Part shown: positions 10,507-22,750 of the stretch, piece after piece
Layout of the letters: each line of letters opens with the position of its first letter
How positions within the stretch are numbered: the first letter of the stretch is position 1
From: Poronia punctata
Taxonomy: Eukaryota; Ascomycota; Sordariomycetes; Xylariales; Xylariaceae
Direction of reading: 5' to 3'
Length of the DNA: 23,367 nucleotides
NCBI GenBank assembly: GCA_022579005.1
Contig: MU401844.1
Location: 1-23,367, forward strand
Translations under genes and position numbers: made by a program
Notes under the pieces: model-generated
Seen by the model: the letters and a program-made list of their open reading frames with translations, nothing else
Database searches by the model: none
What the model was told of the DNA's origin: nothing

Positions 10507-11280
10507 ACGTTTGAGAACCCCTGGGTTGTGGCCCCAAATACAACCGAAACGGCGGTGATAGTAAGCTCTGAGTTGTCGCTTGGGGTTGCGCAGGTCCAAA
10601 TATATGGTCACACGGTGCCGAGACAGAAAGCCAAATAGAGCTCAGATGCTGGTGAGCGCATGGCAAAAAGGAATGAGAACCATAATAAAATGAAGAAAGA
10701 AAACACCAACCCAACAATAGCTTTTGCTCACTAGAAACCTTAGCACTTAGAGCAGAACAGAAATAACGGTTGAATTGTGAGGGCGCGCGAACTCAGTCAG
10801 GGTGTAGGTGACAGGAAGACGGAGTCGAGGCCAGGGTCGAGGTTGACACGCTGCAAGCGAGCCTCTAATATGATAGATGGCAAGAGTGAGCTGTGTTAAA
10901 CTAAAGTAGCCAGAACTGCGCAACTTTGAAAAGTCTATGTTTTAGCCTTTGTCCATTCTTAGGCTTGAGTTATCCCAGCTTTAATAGGACAGCAAAGCAT
11001 GGCAAAATAAATTGAGAGGTGCACCGCATCTGTACAAGTAAGTGAAGGTGAAGACAACAGGGTAGGATCACTCTGAGTATCGAGCAATCATGCGTCTTTC
11101 ACCTTTCTGGTTAGTAAGTAGGTACACTTCCTATAAGAATGATACAAGGTTTCCTACTATAACTGAAGTGTAAATACCTAGCTACACAAAGTAGGTACCT
11201 AGGCTAGGAAGAACGTTAATAATTATTCCAGCAACTAGACTGCAAGGTTTGGCTGCTTGTTATACTAGTAGATATAAATA
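10507..11280 (-). promoter_or_regulatory. 5' leader and promoter region of the repressor-like gene
   Basis: This is about 770 bases of ordinary to moderately AT-rich DNA upstream of the minus-strand gene, with no convincing gene on either strand. A pyrimidine-rich tract on the minus strand, at about 10664-10704 (read as purines on the plus strand), resembles the CT-rich blocks near transcription starts in fungal promoters. One half-site TTATCC at 10970-10975 recalls the quinate-activator palindrome GGRTAA-N4-TTATCC, but the other half is absent. From about 11,100 to 11,280 composition drifts towards AT, with repeated short words such as CTAGG and GGTAC. No TATA box or intron signal can be called with confidence. 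Confidence 0.35.
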
Positions 11281-13540
11281 GTACAAACTTTTCACCTTAT
11301 ATATTCTTAACATTAAATCAATTTTAAACACCTATACTAGGGTGCTAGTTTAGTAGAAAAGCTAGACCTACTGTTTATAACTATACTAGTTAAATATTAA
11401 AATATTATGCTAAATAAATATAATAAACAATTACTATATATTTTTTATAAAATAGTTATATATGTTTAAATAAAGTTGTTTTTAAAGGGAATATAAAATA
11501 AATGTTATTTATAAATAAAGTTTTATATAGTTTTAAATAAACATTGCTTTTTAAAAAGCTAGTTAATAAGTAATAATATAAAGTATATAAAGTAAATATA
11601 TAAAGTAAATAAAAAGAATTAATAAATATATATAATTATTATATAGTATTAAAAATATAATACCTTTAAATATAATTTATTAAATACTTATTTTTTATAA
11701 CTTAACTTTTTAGCAAAATTAATTTAAATAAATAAATTAAACCTTTAATTTTAAGCTATTATAAATAGTTAAGTTTATTTAAATATATACATTTATTTAT
11801 TTAAAGACTATATTTAATTATTTAAGTATAAAGGTTTTATATATTGCTAAACTATATAGGTTTAATAGCTATAAAACGTTAAACTAAAATAATTATAATA
11901 TATTTAAATAGTATAATAAATTAAACATATTATTAAAGGACGAGATATAAGCAAAGTTATTAAAGCAAGGTCATTTATATTATTATACTATAGTAAACTA
12001 TTTATAATGTTATAATATAATTATAAAAAATACTAAATATATCTTTATATATTTATTATTAAATAAACGTATAAATCATTATATAAAATTTATATATTAA
12101 ATATATATATATTTAAATTTAAACTTTAATTTATATGTATTTAAAATTATAATAGTTTAAAGTTTAAAAATAACTGTTTATATAGTAGTATTCTTTCTAA
12201 TATATTGTCTTTTTTTATTTTAAAATCCTTTTTTAAAATAACAACTAAAGTAAAAGGCTTAGTTTAATTTGCTACTATATTAAATAAACTGTTAATATAT
12301 TAACTAATAATAACGTGCTTTAATTTAAAACCTTAAAAAGAGTATAAATTATAATAACTATTTATTAGCCAATAAAAATAAGCAGTAAAACTATAAAAAC
12401 ATTATATAAAAGGATTATAAAAACTAAATATATATAATAACCATCCAGTTAGAAAATACATTAAAACACTGTTTATTATTTAAATACATTATTTATAATA
12501 CACTAAATAATTAGAGAAAAAGTATAAATTAGTTTAAAGCATTTACTTTCTTTATAAAAAAAGCTTTTAAAGGTTAATATTACTTTATTAGCATTGATAA
12601 TTTATTAAGAAATATTAGAGTTAAAAATATTAAAATAAATAGTATTTAAATAAGACTTTAACGCTAGTATTTATAGTTGTTTATATTTATATGCTAATAT
12701 TACTTAATATTTAATAAAACGTAAAAAGGCTGTAATTAAAATAGTAAATTTAATTAAAACTGTATATTATAGTTTAAAAGAATAATATTTATTATTTATT
12801 TTTTAAAAATTTATATTATTCTTTTATAAATTATAATTAATAATTAATAATTAAGTTTAAATTTTCTTTAAAATATTATAATTATATTAATAAACTAAAG
12901 TATACTTTAATAATATTTTATAAGTTATAAAAAATTAACTTTTTATAATTTACTTTATATTTAATACTTAAATATATATTTAAAGTAAATTAAAAGCTAT
13001 ATATAAGTTAACTTATATTTTTTACTATTTAATAGCTTATAAAAAAATAAATATAAGGGCTTTTTAAATAATAATAAAAAATAAAAAAAACATTTATTTT
13101 AAGTTTTTATGTTAAAATATTAATTAAATATAAAAATTAATAATCTTTAGTTTTACTTTTAACTTTATATAGTAAGCATAAATTAATAATGCTTATATTA
13201 GTATTTTTATAACCTTTAACTCCTTTAAAGCCTATAGGAAAAAAGACCTTATAATAGGTTAGCTTTTTAAAACAGAATTTTTAGTAAAGCACTTATTAAT
13301 TACTATTTAAGCACTAAACTTAACTTTTATTTAATTAAACAACTTAAATTAATTAAAAAGACCTATACTATAATAACTGCTTTAAAATACGTTATAAATA
13401 TTTTATATCCTTTATATAAAATGCTATTAAAACATAAAAAAAAGGAAAAATCTTTAAACTATAGCTAAAAGCATTATACTATATTAGCTACTTAAAATAT
13501 ATAATAAGGTTGTTTTTATTTAAATAGAGCAACTTAAATA
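11281..13540. other. AT-rich RIP-type DNA, no gene
   Basis: About 2.26 kb of A+T-rich sequence with stops in all frames. Neither an LTR nor a longer repeat was recognised. A few words with more G+C survive near 11,935-11,970 and 13,200-13,270, but they do not form a gene. It is probably mutated repeat DNA of unknown type. Confidence 0.65.
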
Positions 13541-14175
13541 TAAGTAGATATAGCATAGTGCAATTGATATTATAGGTGCCTAGATAGTAATCTATAGGTG
13601 CCCTGTTAAGAATTCTCTTTTAAAAAAGCTCTATATACCTATATTTAGTATAAGCATCTAGTAAAAGGACCAGGAAGTTAAGTAAAGACAACGTGGCTAA
13701 GATTAACCGGTTAAACCCTATTCCTGGAGAATTAACAACCAATTTTTCCATCAATCATAGTCAACGCAAAATGTATGTTAAAGCACTACATGTATGCACT
13801 GCTGGTAAAATGGTACCTGCTACTGCCTATGCAATTTAGCCTAGGGAAATCTCTAAGCGTGCATGTCCGCTTTATAAGCCGACGTCAGGTACATTAGATG
13901 AGACCAAGTGTTATGCTTCCACTAAGGTTAAATGAAAGTAAACTTGCTATGTAGCGCCAGGCAAGCTATAGCCAGAATAGAACAGCTTGCCACCTTAATA
14001 TTTTCTTTAGGAGCAGCTTTCCATTTTAGATACGTTGTAATCAAAGTGCAAGGACTTTCATTTGATTAGTAGTAGGTATTTGTAATCTACTGTACTTAAC
14101 CTAGGTACGTTGTAATACTATAGTAGTGTTAGACTGCAAAGGCTAGGCTAGGTCTAGTTTAAAAGCCAGGGGTAT
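13541..14175. other. Second island of intermediate composition, no recognised gene
   Basis: G+C rises clearly here and CpA/TpG are common again, so this stretch seems to have escaped heavy RIP. No frame is long: the best start seen is an ATG at 13771 with a stop at 13837-13839, only 22 codons. Small structures are present: the 10-base word TATAGGTGCC at 13571-13580 and 13593-13602; TACGTTGTAAT at 14031 and again at 14106; and an inverted pair GGCAAGCT/AGCTTGCC at 13960-13967 and 13984-13991. It could be single-copy spacer or a fragment of an older gene. I see no tRNA or other RNA gene. Confidence 0.5.
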
Positions 14176-14683
14176 ATATTAAAACTTAGCAATATAGCTA
14201 AAAACATATAATTTTATTATTATACTATATAAAGAAAAATTGCTTCTCTTTACTATAAAGTTTCTATATTAAATAAATAAAAGGAGATATTTAAAAAAAC
14301 ATTTTTTAATAGTAGTTATTATTTTAAATATATTTTTTTACTATATAAGCATTATATTAATTTTAATTTTTTATTAATTTATTAGCTTTAATATAATTTT
14401 TAAAATAAATCAACTTTTATACTATTTTATAGTTAAAAATAAAGGGTTTAAATAGCGTTATATAAAGCGTTTAGTTTTAAATATAGTATTTCTAGTAATT
14501 TTCCTTATTTTCTTTACTTTTTTCTACTTTTATAATAATTTATTAAAATATATTAAAAGTTAAATTGTTTTTATATTAAGTAAAATAACTTATTTTAAAA
14601 GGTTTAACTACTTTATATATATTAATAACTTTAAAAACGTATTTAAAATAATTTATTAACTACTTTTTATTATAACTAGTAAC

Positions 14684-14706
14684 TATATATATATATATAT
14701 ATATAT
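14684..14706. repeat. TA dinucleotide microsatellite
   Basis: A run of 23 bases of alternating T and A, with no interruption. It is a plain simple repeat inside AT-rich DNA. A shorter alternating run lies near 15,527-15,541. Confidence 0.9.
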
Positions 14707-16614
14707 TATTATTAAAGTTTTAATATAATAATATCTTTATTAACTAGTTTAATTGTTTAATTGTTTAATAGTTATTATATAAAGTAATAATACACTTAGT
14801 GTTTAAATTAATACTAAGCCTATAAACAAGGTAACTAATAAATATATCTTTTTTATAGCTTAAAATAGTATAAAAAGCTTTGCTTTAATAATAATATAGT
14901 AGTTTAATTTTATTTGTTAGCTTGCTATTTAATAAGTTTTTTTCATTAATAATATTATATATATAAAATAAATTACTAGTAATACTAAGGTTAATTTAAT
15001 TAATATATTAAAAACTAAAAGGTTAAAATAAAAAAGGTAAATTAATATTTAGTTAATAGCAAACCAGTAAATAAAAAAGGTTATTATATTATAAAAGCTA
15101 TATTAAATTTAATTATTGGTCTTTTTACTAAAAAATATAAAGTACTATATTCTTTATACATATAAGAAAGTATATAGCTAAAAACGTAGTTTTTAAAGTA
15201 ATTAAAAAATAAAGCAAGAATAATATATAAAACTAATAATAAAAGATTTTATTTTTATTTAAATTAAAAATTGGTGCTAAAGTGCAATGTTCTTTTATAT
15301 TGTTCTTATATCAAGGTAACTAATTTAATTAAAATTAAAAAGCCTATAAAAACTTTGCTAGTGTTTAAGCTATAGGTTAGCTACTTTATAGCTAATAAGT
15401 GCTTTATTTATTTAGTTAAGTTAGCTTAAATTTTACAGCCTTAGCAGCTTAAGCTGCGTTTTTAGCTATAGTATTATTATTATTATTTTAATACTTAAAG
15501 GTTTTTTTTTTGTAAAGATATTATTTTATATATATATATAAAATAAAAATACATTTTTTGTTTTTAAGTAAATAAGTTAGATTATTAAAAATAACTTTTA
15601 AAGAAATAAAATAAAATTAAATAAATCTTTATACTTTTATACTTTTATTTTATTTTAACTTATAACTTTCTTTATACTAAAGTTTAAATCTAGTTTTAAG
15701 TTTCAATTAAAATAGTTTGCTATAATAATTATAAATATATATATAATAGTGCTAATATTAATATATTTAAAACAGTAATTGCTTAGTACTAGCTAAACTT
15801 GAATAAATGCTTACGTTTACTTTTTATTTCTTTGCTAAAACTCTTAATAAGCAAGTTTTGTTACTTAACGTTATTATTTAATCTTGTTTAGTAGTTTTGC
15901 TTTTTTTACGTTGTTTAATTTTTGTTTTATTTTTAAATGGTTTATTTTAAAATAAACCCAGTATTTTAATATATACTAGTCTTGCTATTATAAATTCTAA
16001 AGCTTTTTTTAATAAGTTTAATATTTTTAATACTTTTACTTTAAGCAGTTTATTTTATAGTAAAAAAAGCTTAACCTTTTAAAGGAGTAAAAAATCTTAT
16101 AAACATAAAGCTAGTGCTTTTTTTATAATCTTTAATAATAAACTTAATACTTTTATTATTTTTATTAATAGCTTTTATTATAGTTTTAAAAAAGCTGCTA
16201 GTGCTTTCTTGTTTATAAAAATAACTTTTACTTTTACCTTAAAACAAGTAAAAACGTTTAAATTTAATATTTTTAAAAGCAAACTTAAGCTTATATAGTA
16301 AACTTTGCTTTATATTAAAATTTAAAGTAAAATTACTAATAGTTTTTTTAATTTACTTAATAATTAAAATTATATTATAATAAACTTATATAGTATTCTT
16401 TACTAAAGATATAGTTATATTTTTATAACTAGTTTAAATAAACATTTTTAATATTAAAAGATTATAAAAAGTAAGACTTAGTACTTTAAATACGCTGCTA
16501 AGCATTTTTGTTTTTTATAAGCTTATTAAGCCAAATATCCTAACTACTATTTATTATACTAGCTAAAAAAGAAACGTTTTTTATATAAAAAAGTATAATT
16601 TTAAAGCTAAAGCG

Positions 16615-16960
16615 CTTTTATGAAATCAAAAATAAAAAAGCTAAAGCTTTTTTTTAATACCTTTAGCTTTCTTAGTAGCATTAGCTGCTTAAGTATTTAC
16701 TTTAACCTTTTTTATTATTTTTGCTTTTAACTTTGCTAAAATGGTTGCTTTAGCTTTCTTTACTATTTTTTTAGCTTTAGGTTAAGACTTTTTAGCTAAA
16801 GCTTCCTTTTTAAGCCTTTTTAGCCTCTTGCTAAGCTTTTAAAAAAGCATTAACTTTAGCTAGTTAAGTATTACTAGCTTTTCTTTAAGCTTTAAAAAAG
16901 CTTTAGCTTTAGCTACTTAAGCTATAACTAAATCCTTTTTTATTAAGAAATCTATTTCTT
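16615..16960 (-). pseudogene. Possible broken coding trace, lysine/alanine-rich
   Basis: Read on the minus strand, this part has many GCT and AAA/AAG codons. They give short runs such as KEALAKK, PKAKKIVKKAKA, KAKAFLKLKEK and KKAKGIKKKL, separated by TAA or TAG codons and at least one change of frame near 16,800. This would fit a basic, coiled or histone-H1-like segment of an old protein, perhaps from a transposable element. However, RIP itself leaves GCT and AAA behind, so the bias could be an artefact. On the same strand the frame goes on towards about 15,800 with scattered stops and no known motif. No family is recognised. Confidence 0.22.
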
Positions 16961-18497
16961 TATAACTGCTAAAGTAATAAAATATTTATAACGGTTTATA
17001 AATAAAATCATAATAAAAATAATATCAGTTTGTTATTATCTTATCTATTAAAGTTAAAAAAAGCTTAAACAAAAACAAACTTGTCTTTATATACTAAGTA
17101 AGCTTATAAAAGCGTTAAAAAAATAAAACAAACAGTATATATACTATTGCTTTATAGCTTTATTAAGATTGTCTATATTTATAATCTTTAAAAGGTTATT
17201 TATAGCAAGCTAAATAACGGTTTTTAATAAATAAAAAAGGCGGCTTATTAAATATTAAGTTAAAGAAGAAAAAAGGATTAAAAAGGCCTAAGTTTACTTT
17301 AAACTAAATAGTTTTAATATTTAATTTAAACTATACTAAAGCAATTAATATAAAACTAAAATATATAAAAGATTTACGCGCTACAAGAAAAATATAGTAA
17401 TAACACTAGAAAATAAATGATTAGCTAACTATATTAAGATATAAAAAGTACTAAAAAAAGACTTAGAAAATATATTAAAAGTTAAAAAAGCCTTTTTTAT
17501 TTTTATTTTAATAGCTATACTAATTTTATTACCTTTTAAAAAATTAATAAACGTAGTACTAAGCTAAAATAATCTTATTTAAAGTAGTTAATATAATAAT
17601 AAAAGCTTAAAAAAAAGCAAAAGGTATAATTATAACTATACTAAAAAATAAAAGTTTAAAATATATAAAAGTTTTAATTAAAAAACTTAAAAGTTAGTAC
17701 TTAATAAAAAGAAAACTAATAATAGTTTTAAATACTTTTAAATATAAGTAGCTAAAGTACTAAAGCATTTATATACTATATAAAAGATACTTTAAATAAA
17801 GACTTAATATAAAGGGTTTAAGCATAAACTATATAGCTGCTACTTATATTTTATTTATATAAAATACTTTACTACTTTAGCCAGTAAAACAGCTTAGAGG
17901 CATACTATAAAGAAGAACTTTACTTAATAAGATACTTTTATAGCTAAGGTTATATGTTTTAATAAGCAGCTGTATAAGAACATATACTATAAAGCAAGAT
18001 CTTTAATCTTATTATAGTTATATAGATTTTCTTTTAATATATAGTTTATTATAATATAACTAATATAGCTTATACTAAGTTAAACATACTAATTTACTTT
18101 TAAGTAAAACCTTTATATTTACGAGAAAAAGCATATAACCTTTATTAAATAAGTTATAAAGAATATATAATATAATAACCTTTAAAGTAGTATATTTAAA
18201 ATATATTTAAATGTTTACTAAATATTAAAGAATTTAATAATATTTCTATATAAAATATTTTAACTATATATATTATAGAAAACAAGCAGTTAATTAAAGT
18301 ATAAAAAAGGTAACTAATTAACTAAAGGAAATAAGCTATTAATTACTTAGCAAATTAAGTACTTATTTAGTTTTAAAAATAAATAGTAAACTAGTTTATA
18401 AAATAGGTAGTTAATTATTTTATAAGTATAAAATAAATTATTAGCTATTTAAAATAGTAGCAAAAGTAGTAATAGTAGTAAAAAACAGCAAGAAAAT

Positions 18498-18522
18498 AAA
18501 TCTAATTATTTTAATTAGATTT
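18498..18522. repeat. Perfect palindrome, 11-bp arms
   Basis: AAATCTAATTA (18498-18508) is followed by three T's and then its exact reverse complement (18512-18522). A hairpin with a 3-base loop could form. About 70 bases further on, at 18,590-18,600, a small patch with more G+C (GTAGTCTCGGA) survives. It could be an element end, but no partner end was found. Confidence 0.6.
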
Positions 18523-18641
18523 ACTTTTAGTATAAACCTTTGAAATTTGATTTTAAATCTAAGCTGCTATACAAAATAGCTTTTTTAAGGTAGTCTCGGA
18601 AAAAGAAGTTAACTTAAGCAAAATATTGCACTAAAAGTAAC

Positions 18642-18692
18642 TAAGCAACGCTAACAAGCAGTTAAGCAATGCTTAATAACTTTTAAGCAATA
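18642..18692. repeat. 21-bp tandem repeat, about 2.4 copies
   Basis: The word TAAGCAA recurs at 18642, 18663 and 18684, spaced exactly 21 bases, with similar bases in between (TAAGCAACGCTAACAAG, TAAGCAATGCTTAATAA). Differences are mostly C/T and G/A. It lies just upstream of the 36-bp repeat. Both periods are multiples of three, which would fit a repeat inside a former coding region. Confidence 0.5.
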
Positions 18693-18727
18693 TATAAAAA
18701 AAGCACTTATATAATAATAAAAAGTTT

Positions 18728-18887
18728 TTAAACTACTATTATAAATATAATATATATAAACATCTAAACTGCTAACATAGTGAAAATATATATAAAAAGC
18801 TAAACTACTAATATAATTATAATATATAAGAGTAGCTAAACTGCTAATATAGTTATAATAAGCAAAGGTAAATAAGCTGCTAATACC
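18728..18887. repeat. 36-bp tandem repeat, about 4.4 copies
   Basis: Copies begin at 18728, 18764, 18800, 18836 and 18872, exactly 36 bases apart. Each starts CTAAACTGCTAATAT or a near match and continues with a run of AT and TATA words. The copies differ mainly by C/T and G/A changes, so the array existed before it was mutated. In the plus-strand frame starting CTA AAC TGC, each unit gives 12 residues beginning L-N-C or L-N-Y, then a TAA stop that could once have been CAA. The last copy is partial. Confidence 0.65.
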
Positions 18888-19363
18888 TATACCACGTTAA
18901 AGAAAACTAGCACTTTTATAAACGCTAATATAAAGCTTATTAAAAGTTAAAAAAAAAGAATAATAGCAATAATAATAAAAAAGCTAATAATTATAAGCAA
19001 TCTTTTTAAAGCTTTTATAAAAGATTTAAAGTAACTTTTATTAAAAAATAAAAGTTTTTAGTAAAAGGAAAATAGGTAAAGTAAAGAAATTTATAAAGCT
19101 TTAAGTTAAACAAAACTAAAAGAAATGCGATTTAAAACAAAATATAAATACTAAAAAAGATATATTTAATAGGTTTATAAGTAAGCTAAAAGCTTAAACA
19201 GTTTAGGCTAAATAGCTTAAATAACTTTAATAATCTAAGCTATATAATATATGCTATTATATATAGTATAAAAAACATTTGTATTTTTAATAATAATTAC
19301 TTTTTAAAAGTTTTAAAAATATTTATTTAAAATATATAAATACTTTATATATAAGCAATTATA

Positions 19364-19402
19364 AATATAAAGCCTTAGATATAATATAAAGCCTTATATA
19401 TA
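19364..19402. repeat. 19-bp direct duplication
   Basis: ATATAAAGCCTTAGATATA and ATATAAAGCCTTATATATA lie next to each other with a period of 19 bases and one difference. It is a simple local duplication. Confidence 0.5.
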
Positions 19403-22400
19403 ATATTTATAGTAGTAGTATAATAAAACGTAATAAAAAGAATTAGCGCTATAATATTAATATATATATATTATAATAATTTTATTAAGCTACTACTTTT
19501 AATATAAAACCACTTAATAATATATTTTTCAAAATACTAATTTTTAAAAAGTATAAAGTAAAACCTAACTTAAATACTTACGCTTAATATAATAAAAGAA
19601 ATCTTTAAAAGCAAATTAAAAAGCAAGCTACTACTATTTAAATAACTATTTATATATAGGTTTAATAAAAAAGGTTTTTTTATAAAGTATAAAGTATAAC
19701 TTATAGTATATAGTAATTAATAGCAAATAGAAATATTATAATTAACTTATATAGCTACTTTAATAGCAATAACCTTTAAGACTATAATAGCAATTATAGC
19801 TAAAGAAAATTGTAAAGTTAAGCAACTTAAAATTAAAGGTATATTTTTAATATAATATACAAAAGACTAATACTTATAATATATAAAGTACTAAAAAAGC
19901 TAGTTATAAAAAAGATAAAATAAGATTATTGCTTAAAATACTTTATAACTTAAAAAACCTGTTACTTTTTTAATATATAAAGTTTATATTAATAGTTAAA
20001 TTATTTAAGCTTAAACTATTCTTTAAAAATATATTTATAGTATATTAAAAACTAATTAGTTTTTTCTTATTTTATATTAATAATTTTAAATTATTTATAA
20101 TATATTAAATAAGTATTAAAGAGCTATAATTCTTTAAAAAATTAAAAGGCGATATAAAATTAAAAACTAAAAAAATATTATATACTTTTTTAAAATGTAT
20201 ATTGGTTAAAATAAATAATTCTTTTTGTTTATAATTAATATATTAAAAAAGTAGCTAAACATTTTAATTAAACTAATTTAAGATAAATACTAGTTACTTT
20301 TACACTATATAAAAAAGTTATAAAACTTAAAAGCATTATAACTATAAAAAATTTAAAATATACTAAAAAGAAGTTTAGTTAATTATTTATATAATACTTA
20401 TAACTAAAGTAAATATAATATAAATAGCTTGATTACTATTGCGCTTTTTTATAAGGTTTAAATTAGATTATTTAAAAGTTGCAAATTAGGTAATTTAAAA
20501 ACTCTTTTAAACGCATACTTTAAAAATAATAAAAACTAGCATGCTAAACGCACTTTAAGCTTTAATTATTATAGATAATATGTTTTTTATAAAAGAAAAA
20601 AGATAATGCTTAACTTATAAATACTTAATAAATTTTTAAAGTAGCCTTATTATATAAAAAGTATATTAACAATTTAGAATATTTGTATTAATAATTAAAA
20701 CAAAACTAATTATTTTAGAAATAATAGTATAAAGGCTTATAGCAATTAAACGTTTAACAAAAAAGGTATATTTAAGTTTTAAGTAAAACTTAATAACTTA
20801 TTATAATATACTTAGGCTATTAAGCTTATAATAAGCAATTAAAAAAGGATTAATACTTAATTATAGCATATAAATATATAAAATATATAGATTAAAAAGA
20901 TACTTTAAAAAAACCCTTTAAAGTTAAGTATATTTTAACTAAAAAATACTAGCTAATAGTTTAACTAAAAGGCTTTGTTATATTATATTTAAACACTTCT
21001 ATATAATATTTAATTTAAAATATATTAAAGTATTTAGTTAAGTTGTATATAAAATATAAAAAGTGTATAATATAAAGTATAAAAAAGTTAAGTTAATAAG
21101 TATATATAAGCTAAATAGTAAGTATATTATAAAATATAAAAGAAAACATAATAAAGAAAGTCGAGCTAATACTATTTAAATTTTAATTAACTTATAACCT
21201 AACTACTTATTTAAAAGAAACTTTAAAAGTGCTAACATAATAATTAATAGCTTAATTTAATAAACGTTAAATAAAGCAAATAATAGCACAAAGCGTACTA
21301 ATACGCCAATAAAAAGCTAGTAAGCATAATAACTATAAAATAAAATAAAAAGACTATAGCGGTATTTTAAAATCTTTTAAGCTGCTTAAAGCGCAAAGCA
21401 TTATAAAAGTAATAAATAAAGTTATATAACTTAAAGTTATTATATAAACTAAGTTAGCATAAAAGTATAATAAAATAAAAATAAAAAGTGCTTATATTAG
21501 TTTATAACTATAATAATTATAAGAATTATAATAATGAGAATAATATATTTAAAACCTAAAAGCTGCTATATTATTATAGCTAATGCTAACTTTATAATAA
21601 GTATTAAAAGTAATATATAAGAGTAAATATAACTAAAAAGGCGTTTTATATTAATAATATAAATTAAGAAATAATAAAAAGTAGCGCAATAAAACACGAA
21701 GCGTTATTAGTACTTAAAGTAAGCTTTAAAGCTAAAGTATATAATAGTATTAAGCTAATAACTTAAAGAAAACATTAAAAAAAGTTTACACTAAAAAGAT
21801 AATCGCAACCTTCTTTTTGTATTATAATAAGCTGCTTTAAATACTGCTAAAAACGCTTAATTATTAAAAGAATAAGTAGCTAAAGGAAAAGTAGTAGTAT
21901 AAAGCCTAAAAGGAAAATTAGTATTACTAGGCAAAGATTTAATATAATAACGTATATAGCAAAAGATATAAGTTAAAGTAAAACTAAAACTAAAATTAAA
22001 ACATAAAAAGTTAAAAATAAAGCAAGGTATAAAAAGAAAAAGTTATTTTAAGTTTTTTTAAAACATAAAAAAATAAACGCTATTATAAAACTTTTTTTAT
22101 TAAAAGTAAAGTTTAATTTATTAAAGCTTAAAAAACAATTAAAAATAATAATAAAACTAATAAAAAAAGCAGCACTTAAAAAGAAATATAAAAAGTAATA
22201 TAAAAAAAGCAAAAGCTACTTTTTTATATAATAAACTTATTTAAATTATATTTATATTATATAAAAGTTAAAAAATATAAATATAATTATATAATGAAAA
22301 AATATATATAAATAATTTACTTAAATTTAAAGCTTTATAAAACTAACACTAACTAGTAATTTCTTTTAAAAGCAATAAATATTATTAACCTAGTAAGCAA

Positions 22401-22750
22401 CTTATTAAGCTAAAGCAATAATAGTACTAGTATAAATATAAAGAAAATAATAATAGTAATAAGTAATATAAAAAACAAAATAAGTATTAAAGCAAAGCTT
22501 ATAAAAAAAGCATATAGTATAAAAATAAAAGCAAGCTAAAACTATTTTAAACTAAGAAAAACCAAAATTTAATATAAAATAAATATAATATAAACTAAAA
22601 TATATATATAAATGCTATTATTTAATTTTATTATATATACTTATTAAAGCTATAAAATATATAATAAAATAAACGCTTTAAGTAAAAAAAGCTTAAAGTT
22701 AATATAATATATATAATAAAAGCGTTAAAAAGTAAATATTATACTAGGAA

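Larger units (their letters stand above)
14176..17150. other. AT-rich RIP-type repeat DNA, T-rich on the plus strand
   Basis: Nearly 3 kb of A+T-rich sequence with no intact gene. T runs dominate the plus strand over most of its length, so any former coding was more likely on the minus strand. It includes a TA microsatellite and a lysine/alanine-rich trace, both listed separately. The source element could not be identified. Confidence 0.6.
17200..22750 (+). other. AT-rich RIP-type repeat DNA, A-rich on the plus strand
   Basis: About 5.5 kb in which A runs dominate the plus strand, the opposite of the preceding block. If it was a retroelement or transposon, its coding strand was probably the plus strand. 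Every frame is broken by TAA and TAG. Some stretches, for example about 21,210-21,420 and 21,860-22,220, read as K-, Q- and S-rich peptide fragments, but none shows a motif I can name. No terminal repeats enclosing the block were found by eye. Two tandem repeats and one palindrome inside it are listed separately. Confidence 0.5.

Noticed and set aside
10340..10717. 125-codon minus-strand frame overlapping the 5' end of the main gene
   Set aside because: It opens with a TTG, not an ATG, lies in another frame of the conserved gene and shows no recognisable domain.
10960..10975. Possible quinate activator binding site upstream of the gene
   Set aside because: Only the half TTATCC is present; the GGRTAA half at the right spacing is missing. 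Another TTATCC at 8198-8203 lies past the stop codon, with three mismatches in its other half.
13771..13839. 22-codon frame in the second island
   Set aside because: Too short, with no homology visible and no sign of coding bias.
15780..16600. Broken minus-strand frame that seemed to contain a DDE transposase-like F-x-P-L-K stretch
   Set aside because: The residues before it do not fit the expected H-S-S-H-x-x-Q-P-L-D pattern even allowing for RIP changes, and stop density is near what chance gives.
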